A DNA stretch of 64,000 bases. It comes from PALSA-243 sp049522755. GTDB lineage: Bacteria; Acidobacteriota; Terriglobia; Bryobacterales; Bryobacteraceae. This document shows positions 35,523 to 44,551 of the stretch, in pieces. The notes under the pieces were generated by a model that did not search any database, was not told the origin of the DNA, and saw only the letters and a list, made by a program, of their open reading frames with translations. The stretch covers positions 40,331 through 104,330 of the forward strand of contig JBEKNN010000001.1 in assembly GCA_049522755.1 (NCBI GenBank). The letters run 5' to 3'. The number at the start of each line of letters is the position of its first letter. Within the stretch, counting starts at the first letter, position 1. Position numbers and translations under genes: made by a program.

Positions 35523-35833
35523 TCCGGACCGCCGCGCACAACCGGCAACCTTAAAACAACCGTGAGCGCTGCGAGCGCTGCCCGACGGGCGCTGGTCCCG
35601 GCGAAGCAGGTTCCGCCGCGCTCGCGGTTTATGTGAGAAACTAGCTCGAATTAGCCGGTAACGTCATGTGGCCGCGACCCGCCCAATTGATATATAAAAA
35701 TATAGGGGGCATGCCTCGGGTTGGTACGGATTGGAACACGGGTGCAATTCGGGCAGTCCTCTCCTCTCGAACAGCTTGGAATCGAAGAGTTTAGAATAAA
35801 TGTAATGGACACCCTTCCAAATCTGAACCGGTC
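35523..35833. other. Intergenic region before the efflux operon
   Basis: About 310 bases containing no recognisable gene. A GC-rich imperfect repeat (GAGCGCTGCGAGCGCTG, 35562-35580) and an AT patch (TATATAAAAATATAG, 35690-35704) stand out. The latter, about 130 bases before mdtA, is the best candidate for the operon promoter. Confidence 0.4.
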
Positions 35834-37153
35834 ATGATCGATCATACATATACACCTGCCGAGAAGCCTACGACGGCCACTCCCACCAGGCCGCCCATTG
35901 GGCCAGCGGGCAGTCCGCCCGTTATCCCGCCGAAGCGCCGGTCCAAATTGCGCTGGCTGTGGCTGCCCGTTCTGGCAGCGCTGTGTTGGGCCGGTTACAA
36001 GTATTGGCCGAAGATTGGCCCATTGCTGAGCGGGCCCACCGCGCCCGCCACCAAGAGCGGCAAGAAAGGCGGAAGAGGCGGCGGCGCTGTCCCAGTGGTC
36101 GCCGTCCGTGCGCACCGCGGCAATATCGGCGTGTATGACGTCTCGCTCGGCGCGGTGACCCCCATCAACACGGTGACGGTCACATCGGTGGTCAGCGGCC
36201 AGCTGATGAGCGTCTCTTATAAGGAAGGCGATATCGTCCAGAAGGACCAGGTGCTGATGGAGATCGATCCGCGTCCCTTCCAGGTGCAGCTCGAAAACGC
36301 GGAGGGGCAGCTCGCCAGGGACCAGGCGCTGCTCGACAATGCGCGCGTGGATCTGGCGCGGTATGAGACGCTAGTGACGCAAAAAGCCGTCCCCGAGCAG
36401 CAACTCGCCACGCAAAAGGCGCTGGTGGATCAGGACGTGGGCGTTGTGAAATCGGATCAGTCCATGATCAACAGCGCCAAATTGAATCTGGAGTACTGCA
36501 AGATCAGGGCGAAGTTTACTGGACGCGTGGGGCTGCGTCTGGTGGACCCCGGAAACATTGTCCAAACCACCGCTCCCACACCCCTGGTGGTGATCACGCA
36601 AATTGAGCCGATCAGCGTGCTGTTCCCGATCGCCGAAGACCAGTTGCCGCCGGTATACCAGAAGATGCGCGCCGGCGAGAGCTTGACCGTAGAGGCGTGG
36701 GACGCCCACGATTCGAAGAAGCTCGCCACGGGAACGTTGTTCACCATCGATAACGAGATCGATCAGACCACGGGCACGGTGAGAGCGAGGGCCAATTTCG
36801 CCAACACGAATTACGAGCTGTTTCCCAACCAGTTCGTCAATGCGCGCCTGCTGGTGCAGCAGAAGAGCGGCGTCGTGCTGGTGTCGGATGCCGCCATCCA
36901 GCGTTCCACCAGTCAGATCTACGCGTTTCTGGTAAAGCCCGATTCCACCGTAACGGTTCGCAATATTACCGTAGGCACTTCCGATGGCGGCGAAACGGAA
37001 ATCACCTCCGGGCTTGCTCCCGGCGATGAAGTGGTGATCACGGGAGTGGATAAGCTGCAGGAAGGCACTGCGGTTAGCGCCACGGTGCCGGGTGAGCAGC
37101 CGGCCGGGCGCGGCGGCGGCGCGGCCAAGAAGGGCGGAGGCAAGAAGAAGTGA
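35834..37153 (+). CDS. mdtA: RND efflux periplasmic adaptor
   Basis: 439 residues. Residues ~36-55 (SKLRWLWLPVLAALCWAGYK) anchor it in the inner membrane. Then come lipoyl/barrel-sandwich halves (SGQLMSVSYKEGDIVQKDQV and FTGRVGLRLVDPGNIVQTTA), a long alpha-hairpin (LENAEGQLARDQALLDNARV to SDQSMINSAKLNLEY) and the beta-barrel domain. It links the RND pump to the outer-membrane channel. Both ends carry unusual Lys/Gly stretches (KSGKKGGRGGG and KKGGGKKK). The stop overlaps the GTG of mdtB, so translation is coupled. Operon order adaptor-RND-RND-channel is that of MdtABC. Confidence 0.93.
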   Translation: MIDHTYTPAEKPTTATPTRPPIGPAGSPPVIPPKRRSKLRWLWLPVLAALCWAGYKYWPKIGPLLSGPTAPATKSGKKGGRGGGAVPVVAVRAHRGNIGVYDVSLGAVTPINTVTVTSVVSGQLMSVSYKEGDIVQKDQVLMEIDPRPFQVQLENAEGQLARDQALLDNARVDLARYETLVTQKAVPEQQLATQKALVDQDVGVVKSDQSMINSAKLNLEYCKIRAKFTGRVGLRLVDPGNIVQTTAPTPLVVITQIEPISVLFPIAEDQLPPVYQKMRAGESLTVEAWDAHDSKKLATGTLFTIDNEIDQTTGTVRARANFANTNYELFPNQFVNARLLVQQKSGVVLVSDAAIQRSTSQIYAFLVKPDSTVTVRNITVGTSDGGETEITSGLAPGDEVVITGVDKLQEGTAVSATVPGEQPAGRGGGAAKKGGGKKK

Positions 37154-40100
37154 GTCCGTCTCGGAATTTTATTCTGAGGCCCGTAGCTACGTCGCTGTTG
37201 ATGGTAGCCATCATGCTGGCGGGCGCCGTGGCTTACATCCAGCTGCCGGTATCGGCGCTTCCCGAAGTAGACTACCCGATTATCCAGATCGTCACGTTCT
37301 ACCCGGGCGCAAGCCCCGACGTGATGGCATCGTCGGTAACGGCGCCGCTCGAGGTACAGCTGGGCGAGGTGCCGGGCCTGACGCAGATGACTTCTACCAG
37401 CTCGGATGGAAGCTCGATCATTACCCTGCAGTTTGCGCTGACTTTGAGTATCGACGTGGCCGAGCAGGAGGTCCAGGAATCCATCAACGCCGCGGGAACC
37501 TACCTGCCGCCGGATCTGCCCACGCCGCCGATCTACAGCAAGACTAATCCGGCGGATACGCCGATTCTAACCCTGGCGCTGACGTCGAAGAACATTTCCC
37601 TGTCGACGGTGGAAGACCTGGCGGATACGCGCCTCGCGCCCAAGATCTCGCAATTGCCGGGCGTCGGCCTGGTCAGCATTTCGGGCGGCCAGAAGCCCGC
37701 GGTGCGCATTCAAGCCAACCCCACCAAGCTGGCCGCTTACGGGTTGAACCTGGAAGACGTGCGCAACGGCATCACTGCGGCGAACGTGAACCAGGCCAAG
37801 GGCAATTTCGACGGCGCCTACCAGGATTATCAGATCGGCGCCAACGACCAACTGCTCACCAGCGCGGATTATGCGTCGCTGATCGTGGCCTACCGCAACG
37901 GCGCGCCGGTGAAGCTCACGGACGTAGCCGTCATCACCGACGATATTGAAAACCGGCGCCAGGCGGCGTGGTGGAACGAGACGCCGTCGGTAATCCTCAA
38001 CATTCAGCGGCAGCCCGGGGCTAATATCATCGCGGTGGTGGACCGCATCAAGGCGTTGCTGCCCAATCTCACAGCCACGCTGCCTACGGACGTACAGGTG
38101 GAGGTGCTGACGGACCGCACCAACACCATCCGCGCCTCGGTAACGGACGTTCAATTCGAGCTGATGCTCACCATCGGGCTGGTGGTGATGGTGATTTTCC
38201 TCTTCCTGCGCAACGTCTCGGCGACCATCATCCCCAGCATCGCGGTGCCGCTTTCCATCGTAGGTACGTTCGGCGTGATGTACCTGCTGGGGTACAGCCT
38301 GAATAATTTGACGCTGATGGCGTTGACCATCTCGACCGGTTTCGTGGTGGACGACGCCATCGTCATGATCGAGAACATCACGCGCTATATCGAAGAGGGC
38401 GAGAACGCGCTGCAGGCGGCGCTTAAAGGGTCCGAGCAGATTGGATTCACCATCGTATCGCTCACCATTTCGCTGATTGCGGTGCTGATTCCGCTGTTGT
38501 TCATGGGCGACATCGTGGGTCGGCTGTTCCGCGAGTTCGCGGTCACGCTCAGCGTCACCATTCTGGTTTCGGCGGTGGTTTCGCTCACGCTCACGCCCAT
38601 GATGTGCTCGAAGCTGTTGAAGCATACGCCGGAACGCGAGCAGGGACGGTTTTATAGGGTTTCCGAGCACGGGTTCAACTGGATCATCGCGCAGTATGGC
38701 AAAATCCTGCAGGTGGTATTGCGTTTCCAGACAACCACGCTTTTTGTCGCCGCGGGAACGTTTGCGCTGACCATTCTGTTGTTCCTCTACATCCCCAAAG
38801 GCTTCTTCCCGATTCAGGATACGGGCGTGATCCAGGGTATTTCGGAAGCCGCCCAGACCATTTCCTTCCGCGAAATGTCTCTTCGCCAGCAGGCTCTGGC
38901 GAAAGTAATCCTCAAGGACCCGGCGGTGGAGAGCCTGTCTTCCTTTATTGGCATCGACGGCACCAACACTACCATGAACAGCGGACGCATTCAGATCAAT
39001 TTGAAGGATCTGGATGTCCGCAAAATTAACGCCGGCGAAGTGATCCGGCGGTTGCAGCCCCGCCTCGACGAAGTTTCCGGCATTACGCTCTTCATGCAGC
39101 CGGTGCAGGATTTGACGGTGGAAGATCGCGTGAGCCGCACCGAATTCCAGTACACCCTGGAAGACCCCAGCGCCGACGAGCTGGGCGTGTATGCGCCGCA
39201 AATGTTGGACAAGCTCAAGCAACTGCCGCAACTGACCGACGTGGCCAGCGACCAGCAGGTGCAGGGCTTGCGCGCAACGCTGGTATACGACCGCGATACG
39301 GCCTCGCGCCTGGGCATCACGCCCAATATGATCGATCAGACGCTCTACGATGCGTACGGCCAGCGCGAAGTCTCCACCATGTTCAAGCCGTTGAATCAGT
39401 ATCACGTGGTGCTTGAGCTGATGCCGGGCTTTCAAAAAGCTCCGCAGGATCTGCGCGATCTGTATATCCGCACCGGCGCCGGAACCCCCGCTGGCAGCGG
39501 CGGGCTGGTATCCGGCGGGATATCTGCCACCTCCCTTTCCACCGGACCGAAAAACAGTGCGGGCAGCGCGGCCACGACCATCGTGACGGGCGCCGGTTCT
39601 TCGCCCGCCAGCGCGGTGTTCAACGGCAACGTGGCGGCCACCACGGCGTTTCCCAATGGCGGCCAGGTACCGCTGGGGGCGTTCTCGCAGGTAAATATCT
39701 CGGCTGTGCCCATCACGGTGAACCACCAGGGGCAATTTCCCGTGGTGACGCTTTCGTTCAACCTGGCGCCGAAAGCCTCGCTGGGCGACGCCGTCAAGGC
39801 GGTGAATACGGTAAAAGACGAACTCGGAATGCCGGCCAGCATCCAGGGCGCGTTCCAGGGCACGGCGCAGGCGTTCACGGCGTCGCTGGCGAACGAGCCG
39901 GTGCTGATTCTGGCGGCGCTGGTGACGGTGTATATCGTGCTGGGCGTGCTGTACGAAAGCTACGTTCATCCCATCACGATTATTTCCACCCTGCCCTCGG
40001 CGGGCGTTGGCGCGCTGCTGGCGCTGCTGATCTGCGGCCAGGATTTCAGCGTGATTGCGCTGATCGGCATTGTGCTTCTGATCGGCATCGTGCAGAAGAA

Positions 40101-40440
40101 CGCCATCATGATGATCGACTTTGCGCTGGACCTTGAGCGCAGGGAAGGAAGGACGCCTGTCGATGCCATCTATCAGGCGTGCCTGCTGCGGTTCCGGCCC
40201 ATCATCATGACCACCATGGCGGCGCTGCTGGGCGGCGTGCCGCTGGCGCTGGGCACAGGCACCGGCTCCGAGCTGCGGCGCCCGCTGGGCATCACCATCA
40301 TCGGCGGCCTGATCTTCAGCCAGATGCTGACGCTGTTTACGACGCCGGTAGTCTACTTGTGGTTCGACCGCCTGGCGCGGCGGTTCGCGAAGAATAAGGC
40401 AACCGAACCGGACATCTTACCGGAGCACGAACTGGCATGA
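37150..40440 (+). CDS. mdtB: RND efflux pump subunit, first of two
   Basis: 1096 residues, GTG start overlapping mdtA by four bases. Twelve-TM RND pump with two large periplasmic loops. The proton-relay residues are present: D401/D402 in STGFVVDDAIVMIENIT and K983 in IGIVQKNAIMMIDFAL. Residues ~775-836 form an extra Gly/Ser/Ala-rich periplasmic insertion (GAGTPAGSGGLVSGG onward) absent from the paralogue MdtC, which goes straight through at this point (MAPAGNAVPLSAF). The pump exports amphiphilic drugs or bile-type compounds, presumably as an MdtB2C heterotrimer. The gene is followed by the transposase and repeat cluster that separates it from mdtC. Confidence 0.95.
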   Translation: MSPSRNFILRPVATSLLMVAIMLAGAVAYIQLPVSALPEVDYPIIQIVTFYPGASPDVMASSVTAPLEVQLGEVPGLTQMTSTSSDGSSIITLQFALTLSIDVAEQEVQESINAAGTYLPPDLPTPPIYSKTNPADTPILTLALTSKNISLSTVEDLADTRLAPKISQLPGVGLVSISGGQKPAVRIQANPTKLAAYGLNLEDVRNGITAANVNQAKGNFDGAYQDYQIGANDQLLTSADYASLIVAYRNGAPVKLTDVAVITDDIENRRQAAWWNETPSVILNIQRQPGANIIAVVDRIKALLPNLTATLPTDVQVEVLTDRTNTIRASVTDVQFELMLTIGLVVMVIFLFLRNVSATIIPSIAVPLSIVGTFGVMYLLGYSLNNLTLMALTISTGFVVDDAIVMIENITRYIEEGENALQAALKGSEQIGFTIVSLTISLIAVLIPLLFMGDIVGRLFREFAVTLSVTILVSAVVSLTLTPMMCSKLLKHTPEREQGRFYRVSEHGFNWIIAQYGKILQVVLRFQTTTLFVAAGTFALTILLFLYIPKGFFPIQDTGVIQGISEAAQTISFREMSLRQQALAKVILKDPAVESLSSFIGIDGTNTTMNSGRIQINLKDLDVRKINAGEVIRRLQPRLDEVSGITLFMQPVQDLTVEDRVSRTEFQYTLEDPSADELGVYAPQMLDKLKQLPQLTDVASDQQVQGLRATLVYDRDTASRLGITPNMIDQTLYDAYGQREVSTMFKPLNQYHVVLELMPGFQKAPQDLRDLYIRTGAGTPAGSGGLVSGGISATSLSTGPKNSAGSAATTIVTGAGSSPASAVFNGNVAATTAFPNGGQVPLGAFSQVNISAVPITVNHQGQFPVVTLSFNLAPKASLGDAVKAVNTVKDELGMPASIQGAFQGTAQAFTASLANEPVLILAALVTVYIVLGVLYESYVHPITIISTLPSAGVGALLALLICGQDFSVIALIGIVLLIGIVQKNAIMMIDFALDLERREGRTPVDAIYQACLLRFRPIIMTTMAALLGGVPLALGTGTGSELRRPLGITIIGGLIFSQMLTLFTTPVVYLWFDRLARRFAKNKATEPDILPEHELA

Positions 40441-40445
40441 GTATG

Positions 40446-41084
40446 TTAGCTAGTGCTAATGTCAAGCTTAGTGCCTGTGTTAGTACCAGTGCTCGTGGCG
40501 CACGCACTCGTGCGTGCAGCGTTCACACTCGTGTGAACGCGTTCTCGCCACTTTTCATGCGCACTGGACCAAGCATATTCCTCAGCGCTGCCGACCAGCC
40601 CAGCCTTCACAGGATTTTCCTCGATGTAAGCCAAAATCCGTTCCCACTCCCGATCATCGCGCACCCAATGGCCGTAAGATTCCCGTTGCCAGAACTGCTC
40701 GCCGGTCCGGCCAAGTATTATGTTCGCCCCTCGGGCAGTAACGCCCTTAATCGATTTCAGCAACAAGCTAGGAGCCACTACGGGCAAGAGCAGCAAGTGC
40801 ACATGATTCGCCATGACGGCAAATGCCCCAAGATGGTATTGGCCCAGTTCGACGCCTTTGAACAGCGAAGCGACCAGCAGGTCCGCGATAGCTTCCCGCT
40901 TCAGGAACGTAGGACCAGAAGTCGCACGATCCAGATATCGATCCCTCCAGACAAATGCCTGCCCGCTCGAGAGCTTATGCGCCGGCGGATATCGCCCATG
41001 GGGAAGGCTTCCGTGCAGATTCCAGGTAATGAAGAGCCATTGGTTTTCAGGACACACGTGGGGCAGCCGGCGGGAAGATTGCAC
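40446..41084 (-). CDS. REP-associated tyrosine transposase (RAYT)
   Basis: 212 residues from a GTG start. The IS200/IS605-type HUH domain shows MANHVHLLLLP (H94, H96) and the nucleophile Tyr probably Y137 in ESYGHWVRDDREW. The helix AYIEENPVKAGLVGSAEEYA is diagnostic of RAYTs. These enzymes cut single-stranded palindromic REP repeats and are thought to spread them. It is oriented against the efflux operon. Residues ~183 to the end are encoded by family B repeat copy 2, so the natural C terminus was probably shorter or changed. Repeat copies 3 and 4 lie upstream of its start. Confidence 0.9.
   Translation of the reverse strand: MQSSRRLPHVCPENQWLFITWNLHGSLPHGRYPPAHKLSSGQAFVWRDRYLDRATSGPTFLKREAIADLLVASLFKGVELGQYHLGAFAVMANHVHLLLLPVVAPSLLLKSIKGVTARGANIILGRTGEQFWQRESYGHWVRDDREWERILAYIEENPVKAGLVGSAEEYAWSSAHEKWRERVHTSVNAARTSACATSTGTNTGTKLDISTS
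40495..40539 (+). repeat. Family B double hairpin, copy 2
   Basis: GTGGCGCACGCACTCGTGCG then TGCAGCGTTCACACTCGTGT and GAACG. Preceded by degenerate AGTGCC/AGTACC units (40470-40494). It is read on the minus strand as the C terminus of the transposase. Confidence 0.9.
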
Positions 41085-41181
41085 TGCTCGGATAGTGCGG
41101 CTTATCCAATAAAAATCTCACCTAATCCCGTGAGATGGCCGTCAACCAGTTTTGGTGCCAGCACCAGTAGTGCCGGCATTC

Positions 41182-41226
41182 GTGGCGCACGCACTCATGC
41201 GTGCAGCGTTCACACTCGTGTGAACG
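41182..41226 (+). repeat. Family B double hairpin, copy 3
   Basis: Same as copy 2 except TCA for TCG in the loop of the first palindrome. Preceded by a short GTGCCAGCACCAGTAGTGCC stretch. Lies 98 bases upstream of the transposase start. Confidence 0.9.
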
Positions 41227-41309
41227 CGTCTCCGCCTTTCTCGCATACTCGCCCAAGCATTTCCGAGCGAAAGTGCGCTCCTGCCCACAATCGCTCGGCA
41301 AGTTTTTCG

Positions 41310-41354
41310 CGTTCCCACGAGTGTGAACGCTGCACGCACGAGTGCGTGCGCCAC
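41310..41354 (-). repeat. Family B double hairpin, copy 4, inverted
   Basis: Inverted relative to copy 3 and 84 bases from it, so the two can form a larger structure. One mismatch (CGTTCCCACGAG). The flank (CACAAACACAAGTACAAGC and on) is the inverse-complement type of the short repeats that precede copies 2 and 3. The mdtC start is 84 bases further on. Confidence 0.88.
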
Positions 41355-41437
41355 AAACACAAGTACAAGCACGAATGCGAGTGCTTGCACAACAAGGTGA
41401 TGGGTCAGATCAATTGGCCAGATAATGGGGCTTTCCA

Positions 41438-44400
41438 ATGAATATCTGCGAGCCCTTCATCCGCCGGCCCATTGCGACCACGCTGCTCACCGCCGCCATC
41501 GCCCTGGCTGGCGCCGTGGCCTTCCGCATTTTGCCGGTCTCGCCGCTGCCGCAGGTGGATTTTCCAACCATCCAGGTGAACGCCGTGCTCGCCGGCGCAA
41601 GCGCGGAAACCATGGCCTCTTCGGTGGCGACGCCGCTCGAGCGCCAGTTCGGCCGCATCGCGTCCGTAACCGAGATGACCAGTTCGAGCGGCCTGGGGTC
41701 TTCCGCCATCACGCTGCAATTCGACCTGAATCGCAACATTGACGCCGCCGCGCGCGACGTGCAGGCCGCCATTGCCGCGGCCCGCGGCTATCTGCCCACT
41801 AATCTGCCGAGCAATCCCACGTATCGCAAAGTCAATCCGGCGGATTCGCCGATTTTCATGCTCGCGCTCACGTCCAAAGTGCTCGACAAAGGTCAGATGT
41901 ACGATGCGGCTTCCACCATCATGGCGCAGAAGCTCGCGCAAATCAGCGGCGTAGGACAGGTGACCGTGGGAGGCAGCGCGTTGCCGGCGGTGCGCGTGGA
42001 GCTGAATCCGGACAAGCTCGACAAATACGGAATCGGATTCGAACAGGTGAAAACGGCGCTGGCGAACGCCAATACCAATACCCCCAAAGGCCATTTCTCG
42101 AATGGCGTGCAGATGTGGGAGGTCGGCGCCAACGACCAGATCTTCAAAGCCATCCAATACAAGCCGCTGATTGTCGCCTATAACAACGGCACGGCCGTCC
42201 GCATATCGGATGTCGGCGACACCGTCGATTCGGTGGAAGATCTGCGCAACGCCGGCTATGCCAACGGCCAACCCTCCGTGCTGGTCATCGTCATGCGGCA
42301 GCCCGGCGCCAATATCATCGACACCGTGGACCGCATCCGGGCCGCGCTGCCGCAGTTGCACGCTTCCGTGCCGCAATCGATCGATATGCGCGTGGCCATG
42401 GACCAAACCGTCACCATCCGCGCTTCGGTAGAGGATACCGAGCGGACGCTGCTGATCTCGGTAGCGCTGGTGATTCTGGTGGTCTTCTTATTCCTGCGCA
42501 ATGGGCGCACCACTTTCATCCCCAGCGTAGCCGTTCCCGTATCGCTGATTGGCACGTTCGGCGCAATGTACCTGCTGGGCTACAGCCTCGACAACCTTTC
42601 GCTGATGGCGCTGACCATCTCGACGGGATTCGTGGTGGACGACGCCATCGTGGTGATCGAGAACATCATGCGTTACCTGGAACAGGGAATGCAACCGTTC
42701 GCCGCGGCGTTGAAGGGCGCGCAGGAGATCGGGTTCACGGTGTTGACGATGAGCATATCGCTGGTGGCGGTTTTCATTCCGCTGCTGCTGATGGGCGGCA
42801 TTGTCGGCCGGCTGTTCCGCGAGTTCGCGGTGACGCTCTCCGTCGCGATCGCTATTTCCATGGTGGTTTCGCTGACGGCCACGCCTATGATGTGCGCGCA
42901 CCTGCTGCGCGAACAGCTCTCGCATGGCTGGATCTATCGCGTCAGCGAACGCGGCTTCAACGCGGTGGTGAACGCTTACGGGCGCGCCTTAACGGTGGTG
43001 CTGCGCCATTCGTTCATCACTTTGATGGTTTTGCTCGCAACCATTGCCTTGAACGTAGTGCTGGTGGCGCGCGTTCCCAAGGGCTTTTTCCCGCAGCAGG
43101 ATACCGGCCGGTTGAACGGTTCCATTATTGCCGACCAGGACACCTCGTTCATCGCCATGGACCAGATTCTGCAGCGGTACGTAAACATCATCGCTGCCGA
43201 CCAGGGGGTGGATACGGTGAACGGCTTCACCGGCGGCGGACGCGGCGGCGCTACCAACTCGGCCCGCATGTTCATTTCGCTGAAACCTCTGGAGGACCGG
43301 AAAGGCGTCACCGCCGACGAACTAATCGGCCGCTTGCGGCCGCAACTGGCCCGCGTTCCGGGAGCGACGTGTTATCTGCAAACTTCGCAGGACCTGCGCG
43401 TGGGCGGCCGGCAGAGCAACGCGCAATACCAGTTCACCATGCGCGGAGATAACGTCAACGAGCTGAATTCCTACGGACCGAAGATGCTCGAGCAACTGCG
43501 CGCCATCCCGCTGATTGTGGATACCAATACCGACCAGCAGGATCGCGGCCTGATGGCCTGGGTGCAGTACGACCGCAAGACGGCGTCGCGCTTCGGCATC
43601 TCATCGCAATTGGTCGATTCGACGCTCTATGATGCGTTCGGGCAAAGCCCGGTATCCACCATGTATACGATGCTGAACCAGTATCACGTGATCATGGAAG
43701 CGGCCCCGCAATACTGGCAGGATCCGAATACGCTAAGGAAAATCTACGTCATGGCGCCCGCCGGAAACGCGGTGCCGCTCAGCGCTTTTGCGCACTTCGA
43801 GGCGCGAAATACCGCCCTGGCGGTGAACCATCAGGGGCTGTTCCCCTCGGTGACCATCTCGTTCAACCTGCAGCCTGGCGTCGCTTTGGGCGATGCGGAG
43901 GACGCCATTAACGCGGCGGCCAGCAAGGTGGGTTTGCCCCCTACGATTCAAACCATATACGCGGGGACCGCGGCGGCTTACAAGACTTCTCTCGACAGCG
44001 AGCCATGGTTGATCGCGGCCGCGCTCACCGCGGTTTATCTGGTGCTGGGCATTCTGTATGAGAGCTACATTCACCCGATCACGATTCTTTCCACGCTGCC
44101 CTCGGCGGGCGTAGGCGCGCTGCTGGCGCTCGAGATGACGAATACCGAGTTGAGCGTCATCGCCATGATCGGGATTATTCTGCTGATTGGCCTGGTGAAG
44201 AAAAACGCCATTATGATGATCGATTTCGCCCTGGCCGCTGAGCGCAATGAGGGCAAGAACTCACACGATTCCATTTTCGAAGCCTGCCTGCTGCGCTTCC
44301 GGCCGATCCTGATGACCACCATGGCGGCGATGCTGGGCGCGCTGCCCCTGGCGCTGGGTCACGGCACCGGCTCGGAGCTGCGGCGTCCCCTGGGGATGAC

Positions 44401-44551
44401 AATTATCGGCGGTCTGATTGTGAGCCAGATGCTGACGCTGTTCACCACCCCGGTGGTGTATCTATACTTCGACCGCTTGCAACATTATTGGACGCGCGTG
44501 CGGGCCCGCCGGCGCGAAAAACGCACCGGCCCGCTGGGGCAGGAAGCATGA
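41438..44551 (+). CDS. mdtC: RND efflux pump subunit, second of two
   Basis: 1037 residues, normal RND length. D401/D402 in STGFVVDDAIVVIENIM and K922 in GLVKKNAIMMIDFAL form the proton relay. ATG 41438 starts MNICEPFIRRPIATTLLTAA, the usual MdtC-type cytoplasmic helix into TM1. Its TGA overlaps the ATG of the outer-membrane channel gene (ATGA, 44548). The 997-base gap between mdtB and mdtC holds the transposase and three family B repeats. Minus-strand transcription of the transposase opposes the operon, so the pump genes downstream may need their own promoter, possibly in 41360-41437. Confidence 0.95.
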   Translation: MNICEPFIRRPIATTLLTAAIALAGAVAFRILPVSPLPQVDFPTIQVNAVLAGASAETMASSVATPLERQFGRIASVTEMTSSSGLGSSAITLQFDLNRNIDAAARDVQAAIAAARGYLPTNLPSNPTYRKVNPADSPIFMLALTSKVLDKGQMYDAASTIMAQKLAQISGVGQVTVGGSALPAVRVELNPDKLDKYGIGFEQVKTALANANTNTPKGHFSNGVQMWEVGANDQIFKAIQYKPLIVAYNNGTAVRISDVGDTVDSVEDLRNAGYANGQPSVLVIVMRQPGANIIDTVDRIRAALPQLHASVPQSIDMRVAMDQTVTIRASVEDTERTLLISVALVILVVFLFLRNGRTTFIPSVAVPVSLIGTFGAMYLLGYSLDNLSLMALTISTGFVVDDAIVVIENIMRYLEQGMQPFAAALKGAQEIGFTVLTMSISLVAVFIPLLLMGGIVGRLFREFAVTLSVAIAISMVVSLTATPMMCAHLLREQLSHGWIYRVSERGFNAVVNAYGRALTVVLRHSFITLMVLLATIALNVVLVARVPKGFFPQQDTGRLNGSIIADQDTSFIAMDQILQRYVNIIAADQGVDTVNGFTGGGRGGATNSARMFISLKPLEDRKGVTADELIGRLRPQLARVPGATCYLQTSQDLRVGGRQSNAQYQFTMRGDNVNELNSYGPKMLEQLRAIPLIVDTNTDQQDRGLMAWVQYDRKTASRFGISSQLVDSTLYDAFGQSPVSTMYTMLNQYHVIMEAAPQYWQDPNTLRKIYVMAPAGNAVPLSAFAHFEARNTALAVNHQGLFPSVTISFNLQPGVALGDAEDAINAAASKVGLPPTIQTIYAGTAAAYKTSLDSEPWLIAAALTAVYLVLGILYESYIHPITILSTLPSAGVGALLALEMTNTELSVIAMIGIILLIGLVKKNAIMMIDFALAAERNEGKNSHDSIFEACLLRFRPILMTTMAAMLGALPLALGHGTGSELRRPLGMTIIGGLIVSQMLTLFTTPVVYLYFDRLQHYWTRVRARRREKRTGPLGQEA

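Noticed and set aside
37567..39969. 800-codon open frame opposite to mdtB
   Set aside because: Antisense to the RND pump; repetitive Arg/His/Gln composition; no recognisable motif.
44488..44547. Earlier in-frame ATG for the outer-membrane channel gene
   Set aside because: Would overlap the end of mdtC by 60 bases; the ATGA overlap at 44548 or the GTG at 44650 fits better.
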